A DNA stretch of 64,000 nucleotides, taken from Methylophilus sp. DW102 (GTDB lineage Bacteria; Pseudomonadota; Gammaproteobacteria; Burkholderiales; Methylophilaceae). A program made the translations under genes and the position numbers. The stretch's first letter is position 1, and the number at the start of each line of letters is the position of its first letter. Location of the stretch: positions 930,001 through 994,000 of the forward strand of contig NZ_AP029023.1 of the NCBI RefSeq assembly GCF_037076555.1, given 5' to 3'. This document shows positions 1 through 7,513 of this stretch, piece by piece. Under the pieces are notes generated by a model. That model saw only the letters and a program-made list of their open reading frames with translations, did no database searches and was not told the origin of the DNA.

Positions 1-438
1 ATGGCCAGTGACTAGCGTCACGCCATGGTTGTAGGCACGGTGGGTCACCGGTACCTCCATGCTGGCGCAACTGGCAAGGCCACTGGTCATGCCAGGAATA
101 ATTTCGTAATCAATATTGGCTGCACGCAGTGCCAGCATTTCTTCGCCACCCCGGCCAAACACAAACGGGTCACCGCCTTTCAGGCGGGCCACGGTTTGGC
201 CTTGTTCGGCCAGGGCGATCATCATGCGGTGAATAAAATGCTGTGGCGTAGACTTGCAACCGCCGCGCTTGCCCACCGGCACAATACGCGCCTGCGGGCA
301 ATGCTTGAGCAGTTCCGGGTTGACCAGGTCATCGACCAGCACCACCTCTGCCAGCTGCAAGGCCTTGACTGCCTTGAGCGTGATGAGCTCAGGGTCGCCA
401 GGACCGGCACCGATTAAATACACTTTGCTTGCTGACAT
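1..438 (-). CDS. cobA: Uroporphyrinogen-III C-methyltransferase (SUMT), 3' part outside window
   Basis: The first 146 codons are visible; the gene runs off the left edge. SUMT methylates uroporphyrinogen III at C2 and C7 with SAM, giving precorrin-2 for siroheme (nitrite and sulfite reductases) or cobalamin. The N-terminus shows the family's YLIGAGPGDPELITLKA loop at residues 7-23, the VVLVDDLVNPELL region, and the VARLKGGDPFVFGRGGEE motif near residue 90, followed by PGMTSGLA. The start is set by an AAGGAG sequence about 8 bases upstream. It lies 34 bp after the porin gene at the end of the nitrate-transport cluster, which suggests supply of siroheme for assimilatory nitrite reductase. The family call is firm; the choice of siroheme over B12 is inferred from context. 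Confidence 0.93.
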   Translation of the reverse strand, partial: MSASKVYLIGAGPGDPELITLKAVKALQLAEVVLVDDLVNPELLKHCPQARIVPVGKRGGCKSTPQHFIHRMMIALAEQGQTVARLKGGDPFVFGRGGEEMLALRAANIDYEIIPGMTSGLASCASMEVPVTHRAYNHGVTLVTGH

Positions 439-472
439 GAGGGGCTCCTTTGCTTACAGACGAGACGTCCGT

Positions 473-1903
473 TTAGAACGTATACATGGCGGTCAGCCAC
501 AGTTTTTCGGTATCACGGAAACGGCCACGTGTGCCAGCAGCATTGCTGGTGGTATTCGGCCCAAGTCCAAACTGGTCACCTTCACTGAATTTTCCGTATT
601 CAAACTTGGTCATCCAGTTTTTATCGATATTCCAGGTGACGGCGGCATTCCATTCCGTGCCGTAACGGCTGCCATTACGGTTGGTGCCGCTGCCCACGGT
701 ATAAAAGTCATTGTCAGAGTCAATCACGTGGTAATCGGCAAAGAACAGAAAGTCGCCGTAACGGTAAGTGGCTGTGACAAAGGTATCTTTAATGCCCTCA
801 CGTGGGGTGACCAGAAACTTGTCTACCCAACCTTGAAACAGGTGGTTGGTACCAAAAGGAGTCTGGAACGCGAAAGTATTGTTGTTGCTGGAGAGCAATT
901 CCTGATCGACACGCATATTGAAGTTATCAATCCCGAAGCCACCGCCCAGCTTGTAGTAATGCGCATCAATGCGGCTATCACCACCCCGGTAATTATCCTG
1001 TTTGGCATATTCGGCAGTGTAGTGCGCGCGGTAGTTCGGGGTGAATGGATGTGTGCCATCGAGGCGTACGCCAAACGTTTTGTTGGACTGGCTGGCGGCA
1101 TAATTGGCTGTTCCGGTGCCAAACCAGGCATTGCCAAAGCCCAGATTGTCAAAATCGCTCAGGTAAGCGTAGCCAACCAGAAATTCGGTCGGGGAAATAC
1201 GGTATCTGGTGTTCAAAATGTCGAGGTCGCCGCTTCTGTGCGTCGTGAAAATCTGGCGGACACGGTCAAAGTGAGCATAGAAAATTTCAGTATCTGGAAT
1301 TGACTTGTTCAAGATGGACAGACCATCAAAGACCTGTGTATTTTGGCGGAAAGCAATATCCCCAATAAAACGCACATTGTCCAGGTTGACAATTTGTCGT
1401 CCCAAACGCACCTTGGTATTTTTAATGCCGGTCCAGTCTACAAACAGCTGGTTCACATCGGTATAGTCAGGATCCACTACTTTGGCGTAATTAATCTTGT
1501 CGCTCTCATTAGAGGCGCCATTGACACGCACTGGGTTAGTGCCATCGTTGAAATCATCTTGCAGTTTGCTGACGTTGGTAAGTTGCGCGGCAAAACTCCA
1601 GTTGTGGTACGGGGCCGTTTGCCAGCCAACCAGGCTGCGCATCGTCATGGCGTTGGCGTTGTCCAGGGCTTGATTGGCAGTCGGGTTAGGGCTGCCGTTG
1701 GCAAAAGTGGCCGGCTGTAAGCCATCCTGATCGACATACTCATAACGTAGTCTGAAACTGGTCAGATTTTTACCGGTTTTAATCGCGTCCATAAAAGTGT
1801 ATTCAGGCAGAACTTCTTCTTCTGCCATTGCAGGGGAGCCAAGTGCCGCCAGCAAGATGGCTGCGGAAACTTGACGCAAGCGTGGGTGTAGGTTAGCGTT
1901 CAT
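473..1903 (-). CDS. Outer-membrane porin, alginate-export/OprD-like beta-barrel
   Basis: A 476-residue protein with an N-terminal signal peptide (ILLAALGSPAMA, cleavage near residue 27). It has many alternating hydrophobic/aromatic strands and ends in MYTF, a C-terminal phenylalanine typical of barrels inserted by BamA. The segment with RLRYEYVDQDG and the VRLGRQIVNLDNVRFIGD stretch resemble the alginate_exp porin family. The chosen ATG has an AGGAG sequence 8 bases upstream; a longer reading frame starting at 1996 lacks one. It sits between nrtD and cobA on the same strand, so it may be the outer-membrane entry for nitrate or another small anion. That substrate is inferred from position only. 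Confidence 0.72.
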   Translation of the reverse strand: MNANLHPRLRQVSAAILLAALGSPAMAEEEVLPEYTFMDAIKTGKNLTSFRLRYEYVDQDGLQPATFANGSPNPTANQALDNANAMTMRSLVGWQTAPYHNWSFAAQLTNVSKLQDDFNDGTNPVRVNGASNESDKINYAKVVDPDYTDVNQLFVDWTGIKNTKVRLGRQIVNLDNVRFIGDIAFRQNTQVFDGLSILNKSIPDTEIFYAHFDRVRQIFTTHRSGDLDILNTRYRISPTEFLVGYAYLSDFDNLGFGNAWFGTGTANYAASQSNKTFGVRLDGTHPFTPNYRAHYTAEYAKQDNYRGGDSRIDAHYYKLGGGFGIDNFNMRVDQELLSSNNNTFAFQTPFGTNHLFQGWVDKFLVTPREGIKDTFVTATYRYGDFLFFADYHVIDSDNDFYTVGSGTNRNGSRYGTEWNAAVTWNIDKNWMTKFEYGKFSEGDQFGLGPNTTSNAAGTRGRFRDTEKLWLTAMYTF

Positions 1904-2003
1904 GTGTTGCTCCTTTTCTCTATTGGGGTAACCTTGCTTGGATGAGGATTGCTTTTGATAAGCAAGTGGTGCTGACAGGTGGCCGCCTGCCAGCACCTTT
2001 CAC

Positions 2004-2813
2004 TTAGGCCGCCTTTTTGGCGTGCCGCTCATACAGAAACTTCAAAACTTCGCTGCGCAGATGCGTATACGCTGGGTCTTCCACCAGCTCCAGGCGTTTG
2101 CGCGGACGGGGTAAATCGACCGTCAGGATTTCACCGATGGTGGCTGCCGGGCCGTTGGTCATCATGACGATGCGGTCAGACAGCAACACGGCTTCGTCCA
2201 CATCGTGCGTCACCATGACGGCAGTACAACCAGAACGTGCCATGATGGCCATCAGTTCGTCTTGCAGGCCGGCACGGGTCAGTGCATCGAGTGCGCCAAA
2301 AGGCTCATCAAGTAATAGCACTTTAGGTTCCATGGCGAGGGCGCGTGCAATGCCGACACGTTGCTTCATGCCGCCAGAAATTTCGTTCGGGCGTTTTTCC
2401 ATGGCGTGGCTCAAGCCCACCAGCTCCAGTGCCGCGCGGGTACGTTCTGCCAGTTGTGCTTTGGTTTCGGTGGCAGCAAACACGCGTTCCACCGCCAGGT
2501 AGACGTTTTCAAAACAGGTCAGCCATGGCAGCAGGGAGTGGTTCTGGAACACCACGGCGCGTTCAGGGCCGGGCTTGGCGATTTCGCGTCCGGCACAAAA
2601 CAGGTAGCCGTCTGTCGGTTGCAGCAAACCGGCAATCAGGTTGAGCACGGTCGATTTGCCGCAGCCGGAGTGGCCGATGATGGAAATGAATTCACCTTCC
2701 TGGATAGACAGGTTGATGTCTTTTAAGGCCTGGAAACTGCCTTTTTTAGTGTTGAAAATCATGTTGACGTTTTCAATCAACACATAGCGGTCTTGTTTTA
2801 CAGCGGTGGTCAT
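2004..2813 (-). CDS. nrtD: Nitrate/nitrite ABC transporter ATP-binding protein
   Basis: A 269-residue ATPase of the NrtD/NasD (taurine-nitrate) ABC group; it powers import through NrtB at the inner membrane. Visible motifs are Walker A GHSGCGKS near residue 47, the Q-loop (VVFQNHSLLPWLT), signature SGGMKQRVGIARAL, Walker B VLLLDEPFGALD, and the switch histidine in MVTHDVDEAV. It has no C-terminal NrtA-like extension, so it is NrtD-type rather than the cyanobacterial NrtC fusion. An AAAGGA sequence precedes the start. It lies 36 bp after nrtB, consistent with one operon. Confidence 0.9.
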   Translation of the reverse strand: MTTAVKQDRYVLIENVNMIFNTKKGSFQALKDINLSIQEGEFISIIGHSGCGKSTVLNLIAGLLQPTDGYLFCAGREIAKPGPERAVVFQNHSLLPWLTCFENVYLAVERVFAATETKAQLAERTRAALELVGLSHAMEKRPNEISGGMKQRVGIARALAMEPKVLLLDEPFGALDALTRAGLQDELMAIMARSGCTAVMVTHDVDEAVLLSDRIVMMTNGPAATIGEILTVDLPRPRKRLELVEDPAYTHLRSEVLKFLYERHAKKAA

Positions 2814-2849
2814 GATCAGAGTCCTTTACCAGTCAATGAGGTGTCGTGG

Positions 2850-3785
2850 TTATTCGTAGCTATAGCGTTTGGCCAGCATGACCAGGCACTGCTCCAGCAA
2901 CAGGCCGACGATGCCCACAATGAAAATCGCGATGATGATGTGCTCAACGTTCAGGTTGTTCCATTCATCCCACACCCAGAAGCCAATGCCCACGCCGCCG
3001 GTCAGCATTTCTGCCGCCACAATCACCAGCCAGGCGGCACCGATGGAGAGACGCACACCGGTCATCATGTAAGGCATGACATACGGCAGCAGGATTTTGG
3101 TGATGACTTTCCACTCGGACAGGTTCAGTACCTTGGCCACGTTCATATAGTCTTGCGGCACTTTGCTGACACCAACGGCGGTGTTGATGATCATGGGCCA
3201 GACCGCGGTGATGAAAATCACCCAGATCGCGGCCGGGTTGGCCGCTTTGAATACCAGCAGGCCGATCGGCAACCAGGCCAGTGGGGAGACCGGCTTGAGC
3301 AGGCTGATAATCGGCGCCGCCATTTTTGACATAAAGGCATAGCGGCCGATGATAAACCCCATGGGGATGCCGACAATCGCTGCCAGCGCAAAGCCGGTGG
3401 CGACGCGTTTGAGCGAGTTCAGGATGTTCCAGCCGATACCCATATCATTCGGGTTGTTGATATAAAACGGGTCGCTAAACAGCTCCACCGCCGAATGCCA
3501 GGTCTGCACCGGCCCTGGCAAGCCCTGAGTCAGGGCGGCCACGGTAGACCAGATGGCGCCAAAGATCAGCAAGCCAATCACAGGCGGCAACAGTCCTTCA
3601 AAGACACGTTTGGCCATTGCCGCCCATGCCCCGGCTTTTTTGCTTGCCGGGGTGGCTGCTGTTGCGGTGGCCGAGAGAGGGCTCACCACCGCGACAACCG
3701 GTTTTGCTTGCTTGGCTGGCATTGCTTTGGCAGCCTGCTCACTGTTTTGCATGATTTTTTCCTTGTTAAAGCTGACGACACTCAT
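2850..3785 (-). CDS. nrtB: Nitrate ABC transporter permease
   Basis: A 311-residue inner-membrane permease with an Ala/Pro/Lys-rich N-terminal segment (about residues 1-50) and about six hydrophobic helices. The EAA cytoplasmic loop is seen around VAKVLNLSEWKVITKILLP, followed by MMTGVRLSIGAAWLVIVAAE, as in NrtB/SsuC permeases. The start has AAGGAG 8 bases upstream; a second ATG 11 codons later is possible. It lies 20 bp after nrtA and 36 bp before nrtD. Nitrate specificity comes from the neighbours (NIT-domain regulator, NrtA, cobA) rather than from the permease itself. Confidence 0.9.
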   Translation of the reverse strand: MSVVSFNKEKIMQNSEQAAKAMPAKQAKPVVAVVSPLSATATAATPASKKAGAWAAMAKRVFEGLLPPVIGLLIFGAIWSTVAALTQGLPGPVQTWHSAVELFSDPFYINNPNDMGIGWNILNSLKRVATGFALAAIVGIPMGFIIGRYAFMSKMAAPIISLLKPVSPLAWLPIGLLVFKAANPAAIWVIFITAVWPMIINTAVGVSKVPQDYMNVAKVLNLSEWKVITKILLPYVMPYMMTGVRLSIGAAWLVIVAAEMLTGGVGIGFWVWDEWNNLNVEHIIIAIFIVGIVGLLLEQCLVMLAKRYSYE

Positions 3786-3805
3786 GGTGACTCTCCTTGA
3801 AAGAA

Positions 3806-5107
3806 TTACGCTTTAACCTTGAAGCTGTTGGCATAGGCTTTGGGGTCTTTACCATCCCAGACCACACCGTCAATCAGCTTGCTGCTGCGCATCACGTCTG
3901 TCGGCACGCTGATGCCCAGAGATTTGGCGGCTTCGGTATAAATATCAATGCGGTTAACCTTTTTCGCCACGCCGAGGTAATCCGGGTCAGACTTGAGCAA
4001 GCCCCAGCGTTTGTGTTGGGTCAGGAACCACATGCCGTCTGACAAGTAAGGGAAGCTGACCTTGCCGTCATTGAAGAACTTCATGTAGTTGGGGTCTTCC
4101 CATTTTTTGCCGATACCATTGTCGTAGTGGCCGAGGAAGCGACCTTCAATCACTTCTTCTGGCGCATTGACATAGGCTTTGCCTGCGATCAACTTGGCCA
4201 CTTCGGCACGGTTTTTGGTCGCATCAATGTAGCGTGAGGCTTCGAGGATGGCTTTGGTTAACGCCAGCGCGGTATTCGGGTTCTTGGCGATAAAGTCAGC
4301 GGTGGTGCCCAACACTTTTTCCGGGTGGTCTACCCAGATATCTTGTGAGGTGGCGACGGTGTAGCCGATCTTGTCGTAAATGGCACGGGCGTTCCAGGGT
4401 TCGCCCACGCAGTAGCCATCCATATTGCCAATCCGCATGTTGGCGACCATTTGTGGCGGCGGTACGACGATGGTTTTCACGTCCTGCATTGGATTGATGC
4501 CATAGGTCGCCAGCCAGTAGTACAACCACATGGCGTGCGTGCCGGTGGGGAAGGTCTGGGCGAAGGTAAAGTCGCGGTTTTCGTTATCCAGCAAACGTTT
4601 CAGCGTCGCACCACTGGTCACGCCTTTTTCCTTAAGCTGGTTAGCCAGCGTGATGCCCTGGCCGTTGTTGTTCAGCGTCATCAGCACGTTCATGTCTTTT
4701 TGCTGGCCGCCGATGCCCATTTGTACGCCGTAGATCAGGCCATACAACACATGTGCAGCATGCAATTCACCATTGACCAGCTTGTCACGTACACCTGCCC
4801 ACGAAGCTTCTTTAGACGGTACAATCTTGATGCCATATTTTTTATCAAAGCCCATTTGCGCGGCGACAATAATCGGCGCACAGTCCGTCAGCGGGATAAA
4901 GCCGACTTTCACTTCGGTGATTTCTGGCGCATCAGAGCCTGCCGCCCAAGCTTGGCTACGGATGGCGGAAGGCACCATGTTCATCATGGCGGCAGCACCA
5001 AACGCGCCTGCCAGCGTATTCATAAAGAAATGGCGGCGTTGCTGGTTAACCTGGTCAACCGGCGTTGCCTCGGTGGGGGATACATTTTTTTTGTCAGAAC
5101 TGCTCAT
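3806..5107 (-). CDS. nrtA: Nitrate ABC transporter substrate-binding protein with Tat signal
   Basis: A 433-residue periplasmic binding protein of the NrtA/CmpA group. Twin arginines R24-R25 followed by HFFMNTLAGAFGAAAMM look like a Tat signal. The mature domain starts with VKVGFIPLTDCAPIIVAAQMG and contains the NrtA-type GVRDKLVNGELHAAHVLYG and MDGYCVGEPWNARAI segments. It is first in the nrtA-nrtB-nrtD operon. The 383-bp region upstream carries an NtrC-like dyad, a sigma-54 promoter, a hexaloop hairpin and an intrinsic terminator, so expression should need both nitrogen limitation and NasR antitermination. The family call is strong; nitrate versus nitrite preference is not resolved. Confidence 0.92.
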   Translation of the reverse strand: MSSSDKKNVSPTEATPVDQVNQQRRHFFMNTLAGAFGAAAMMNMVPSAIRSQAWAAGSDAPEITEVKVGFIPLTDCAPIIVAAQMGFDKKYGIKIVPSKEASWAGVRDKLVNGELHAAHVLYGLIYGVQMGIGGQQKDMNVLMTLNNNGQGITLANQLKEKGVTSGATLKRLLDNENRDFTFAQTFPTGTHAMWLYYWLATYGINPMQDVKTIVVPPPQMVANMRIGNMDGYCVGEPWNARAIYDKIGYTVATSQDIWVDHPEKVLGTTADFIAKNPNTALALTKAILEASRYIDATKNRAEVAKLIAGKAYVNAPEEVIEGRFLGHYDNGIGKKWEDPNYMKFFNDGKVSFPYLSDGMWFLTQHKRWGLLKSDPDYLGVAKKVNRIDIYTEAAKSLGISVPTDVMRSSKLIDGVVWDGKDPKAYANSFKVKA

Positions 5108-5157
5108 GTCGGCTCCTTGAGATTTGATTCGAAAAAGGGGTTCGGAAAATACAAAAC

Positions 5158-5206
5158 AAAAAAGGCGTCCTGAATGCAGACCGTGGTCTACACTCAGGAC
5201 GCCTTT
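5158..5206 (-). terminator. Leader terminator (attenuator) upstream of nrtA
   Basis: Read on the minus strand, AAGGCGTCCTGA pairs perfectly with TCAGGACGCCTT. The stem continues inward through TGTAGACC/GGTCTGCA, and the 3' arm runs into six T residues. It lies between the predicted promoter (+1 near 5320) and the nrtA start at 5107. It would therefore end transcription in the leader unless relieved, as in nasF-type leaders controlled by NasR. Confidence 0.85.
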
Positions 5207-5288
5207 GTCCTTATCTTTGCCAGCCGTGGATGATGAAACAGCAACGGCTAGTCAGAAATTCAAACTGGGGTTTCCAGTTAACTCACTA

Positions 5289-5320
5289 CAAGCAACGCAC
5301 CGCCTTTGGTATATTGCTTG
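5289..5320 (-). promoter_or_regulatory. Candidate ANTAR-binding hexaloop hairpin in nrtA leader
   Basis: On the minus strand CAAGCAATATACC and GGTGCGTTGCTTG form a 13-bp stem with one mismatch and two G-U pairs. They enclose the six-base loop AAAGGC (5307-5302). ANTAR-protein RNA targets are known to have hexaloops with A at position 1 and G at position 4, and this loop fits both. The hairpin begins at the +1 predicted from the sigma-54 promoter. A second small hairpin follows (5263-5279, AACTGG/CCAGTT), but its five-base loop does not fit the consensus. Confidence 0.6.
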
Positions 5321-5330
5321 ATTTCATATA

Positions 5331-5346
5331 AGCAAAGCCTGTGCCA
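5331..5346 (-). promoter_or_regulatory. Sigma-54 (-24/-12) promoter of nrtA
   Basis: The minus strand reads TGGCACAGGCTTTGCT, a full match to the RpoN consensus TGGCAC-N5-TTGCW with GG-N10-GC spacing. The predicted transcription start is close to 5320, leaving a leader of about 210 bases before nrtA. It implies RpoN with an enhancer-binding activator, most likely NtrC. Confidence 0.82.
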
Positions 5347-5433
5347 AGTGGGTTATTGTTTTTAAATGCTTGATTTTTATTGGGTTTTAACGGAACTTTT
5401 TTCAAGTAGGGCTTAAGAAGGGGGCATGCCTCT

Positions 5434-5450
5434 CGCACCACGTGGGTGCG
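5434..5450 (-). promoter_or_regulatory. NtrC-like dyad upstream of nrtA
   Basis: CGCACC-ACGTG-GGTGCG is a perfect dyad matching the NtrC pattern GCACC-N5-GGTGC. A further half-like TGCACCAA follows at 5453-5460. It lies about 115-130 bp upstream of the predicted +1, a usual distance for NtrC enhancers. The dyad is seen directly; NtrC binding is inferred from the match and the sigma-54 promoter. Confidence 0.65.
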
Positions 5451-5490
5451 GATGCACCAATTTGAAGGTCTGGGAGCGTTGTGAAAACCG

Positions 5491-6807
5491 TTATCGCGTC
5501 ACGGTGTGATGGGCCAGAATATTTTCCGCCACATCAATAATTTTACGGTTCTGCTCCATGGCCAGGCTACGCATGGTTTTGTAGGCTTCCATTTCATTGA
5601 GACCGCGCGTACTCATGAGCAAGCCCTTGGCGCGCTCAATCAATTTGCGCTCGGTCAGCGCCTTTTTGGTGTCTGACAGCTCTGTTTCCATGTCGGCAAT
5701 TTGCCGGGACTGGTGTTGCAGCAAGGCGATCATAGACGCCATGGGATAGGTTTGCGAGGTGTCATGGGCCTGAAAATTCAGCGCATTTTCGATGGGAATC
5801 GCCAGGTTGAAAAACGTGCTGTTCAAGTTGGCCTGCGGACTGGCCTGGATAGTTTGCAGGTACTGCCGGGTTTGCTCATAATCTTGTTTGGCCTGGCGGG
5901 TGAGCCCGGCCAGCAGTTCATGCATGGTGTCGACCAACTGGCACTGAATCTGCCACATCTCGCTCAGGCGGCGGCTGCATAAGTCAAACCAGAGGTCGGC
6001 ATGGCTGGGGGTCAGGGTTTGTTGGTCGCGCGCGCTGGTCAGCTTGGCGCGGTACTTGGCATGTTGCTGCTGCCAGTCACTGGCTTGCCACTGTTGCCAG
6101 GCCTCACACAGCTCTTTGCTGCCAAACTGGCACACCAGTTCAAAGTGCCGTTCCTGCTGCGCAATCAGTTCAAACAGCTTTTGCTGGTGCGGCAGTTGCA
6201 GGCTGCCAGAGCCAAATAAATAAGCGCCTACCGCACGCTCCTGCCCGGCAAACTCCTTGCCCTGAATCAGGTTATACAAGGTGAGCAAACAGGTGGAGAT
6301 CTTGCTGTTGACCGAGCTGTCGGTGATCTCGAATATCAGCGCAATCAAGCTGCCGATCAAGCGGTTAAAAGATTCGATGCTATCGGCAAACGAGATATTG
6401 AGCAGGGTGATTTGATGCCGCAGTGTGGTGAGCTGGTCCAGGCCCAGCAATATCCAGGAGATCAGCGTCAGTTGCTTGGCATCGGCGCGACTGTTTTTAT
6501 CCAGATGCTGCTGCAACGCTGCCCGGAAGCCGGTTTCAATGGCTTGATTCTGTGCGACAGCTTCTGCGCGCTCTGTGGCAAACCGCTGGCCACCGGAGGC
6601 AATATACAGACAACTGGCGCCGCGCTCAATTTGCAACTGGTGAATCAATTGACCAATTTTCTCAACAAACGCAATACAGCTATCCAGGCGCTCAAGCTCC
6701 TCGATATGCCTGATCTTGGCCAGCGTAATGGTTTGTGCGGGGGAAATGTCGGTATTCATCAGGCTTGATAAAGCAAAAACTGTGCGCAGGCAGCAACCTG
6801 CAGCCAT
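5491..6807 (-). CDS. nasR: NIT-ANTAR nitrate-responsive antiterminator (NasR)
   Basis: A 438-residue cytosolic regulator. Residues about 45-310 resemble the NIT nitrate/nitrite-sensing domain (IEELERLDSCIAFVEKIGQL, then QIERGASCLYIASGGQRF). The C-terminal 60 residues are an ANTAR RNA-binding domain with the characteristic LIERAKGLLMSTRGLNEMEA followed by AYKTMRSLAMEQNRKIIDVAE. NasR proteins bind leader RNA on sensing nitrate and let polymerase pass a terminator. Such a leader lies directly downstream, before nrtA. A GCAGG sequence supports the start at 6807; an internal ATG at 6759 (422 residues) is an alternative. It begins 16 bp after amiR, so the two are probably co-transcribed. Confidence 0.9.
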   Translation of the reverse strand: MAAGCCLRTVFALSSLMNTDISPAQTITLAKIRHIEELERLDSCIAFVEKIGQLIHQLQIERGASCLYIASGGQRFATERAEAVAQNQAIETGFRAALQQHLDKNSRADAKQLTLISWILLGLDQLTTLRHQITLLNISFADSIESFNRLIGSLIALIFEITDSSVNSKISTCLLTLYNLIQGKEFAGQERAVGAYLFGSGSLQLPHQQKLFELIAQQERHFELVCQFGSKELCEAWQQWQASDWQQQHAKYRAKLTSARDQQTLTPSHADLWFDLCSRRLSEMWQIQCQLVDTMHELLAGLTRQAKQDYEQTRQYLQTIQASPQANLNSTFFNLAIPIENALNFQAHDTSQTYPMASMIALLQHQSRQIADMETELSDTKKALTERKLIERAKGLLMSTRGLNEMEAYKTMRSLAMEQNRKIIDVAENILAHHTVTR

Positions 6808-6823
6808 TTAAAGGGCCTGCATT

Positions 6824-7513
6824 CTAACGGGATTTGGTTGGATTGGACAGTAGACCGTCGGTTTGCAGCAGCGACCGTGCAATTTCTTCCACCGTCACGC
6901 GCTTGAGCATGGCTTGTTCGCGCAGAATTTTATAGGCCTCGACTGCACTAATGCCGCGCGCATGCGCCAACATGGCTTGGGCAGCACTGATTTCGCCTGC
7001 GGCTTGCAGTTTTTCTTCGAGCCGCTGGGTCCGTTTGCGCAAGGTTTTCAGTTGCTGGCAGTGATGCATGGTCATGATCAACGTCGACAGCAGCCCCTTG
7101 GCCTGCAACGGCCGTACCAGCATGCCATGGCAGCCCAGCGCGGTGGCTGTTTCCAGGGTGGTCGGGTTTTCATAATCCAGCACCCCAATCAGCGGGATCG
7201 CCGACTCTGGTGTCAGCCATGGCAGTTTCTTTTTCGCGCTGGCTTGGGCATCTAGCAGAAAAATCACCAGCTCGGTCTGCGCGGGCAGCTCAGCCACCGG
7301 CGGCCATAGCGCGACCGTCTGGCAGCCAATCCGGTGCAGTTGCTGTGTTAATACCTCGCGGTTTTCGTCCTCAGGATGAAAAATCGTGATGCAGGCATGC
7401 CGCAAATGGCGGAACAGCTCCAGCGTGGAGCGCTGCGCCTGCGCCTGCTTGGCCTGGCGCTGACCAGGGTGAGGGGCGGTGGGCGACTCAGCCAACACGA
7501 TACTCCGCCGCAT
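6824..7513 (-). CDS. amiR: AmiR-type ANTAR antiterminator
   Basis: A 229-residue protein: an N-terminal extension of about 30 residues, a CheY-like pseudo-receiver (CITIFHPEDENREVLTQQL to about residue 155), a coiled-coil linker, and a C-terminal ANTAR domain (AQAMLAHARGISAVEAYKIL, EEIARSLLQT). In the amide operon of Pseudomonas, AmiR is held by AmiC and released by amide to antiterminate the amiE leader. The gene overlaps the end of amiC by 26 bp, typical of such co-translated pairs. An amidase gene with a leader terminator lies upstream. A shorter start inside the extension is possible. Confidence 0.88.
   Translation of the reverse strand: MRRSIVLAESPTAPHPGQRQAKQAQAQRSTLELFRHLRHACITIFHPEDENREVLTQQLHRIGCQTVALWPPVAELPAQTELVIFLLDAQASAKKKLPWLTPESAIPLIGVLDYENPTTLETATALGCHGMLVRPLQAKGLLSTLIMTMHHCQQLKTLRKRTQRLEEKLQAAGEISAAQAMLAHARGISAVEAYKILREQAMLKRVTVEEIARSLLQTDGLLSNPTKSR

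Noticed and set aside
254..1303. 349-codon plus-strand reading frame opposite the porin gene
   Set aside because: It is antisense to the porin and cobA genes, which have signal peptide, motifs and ribosome-binding sites; the peptide is not recognisable.
5263..5279. Second ANTAR hexaloop in the nrtA leader
   Set aside because: AACTGG/CCAGTT form a good stem, but the loop AAACC has five bases and no G at position 4, so it does not fit the ANTAR rule.
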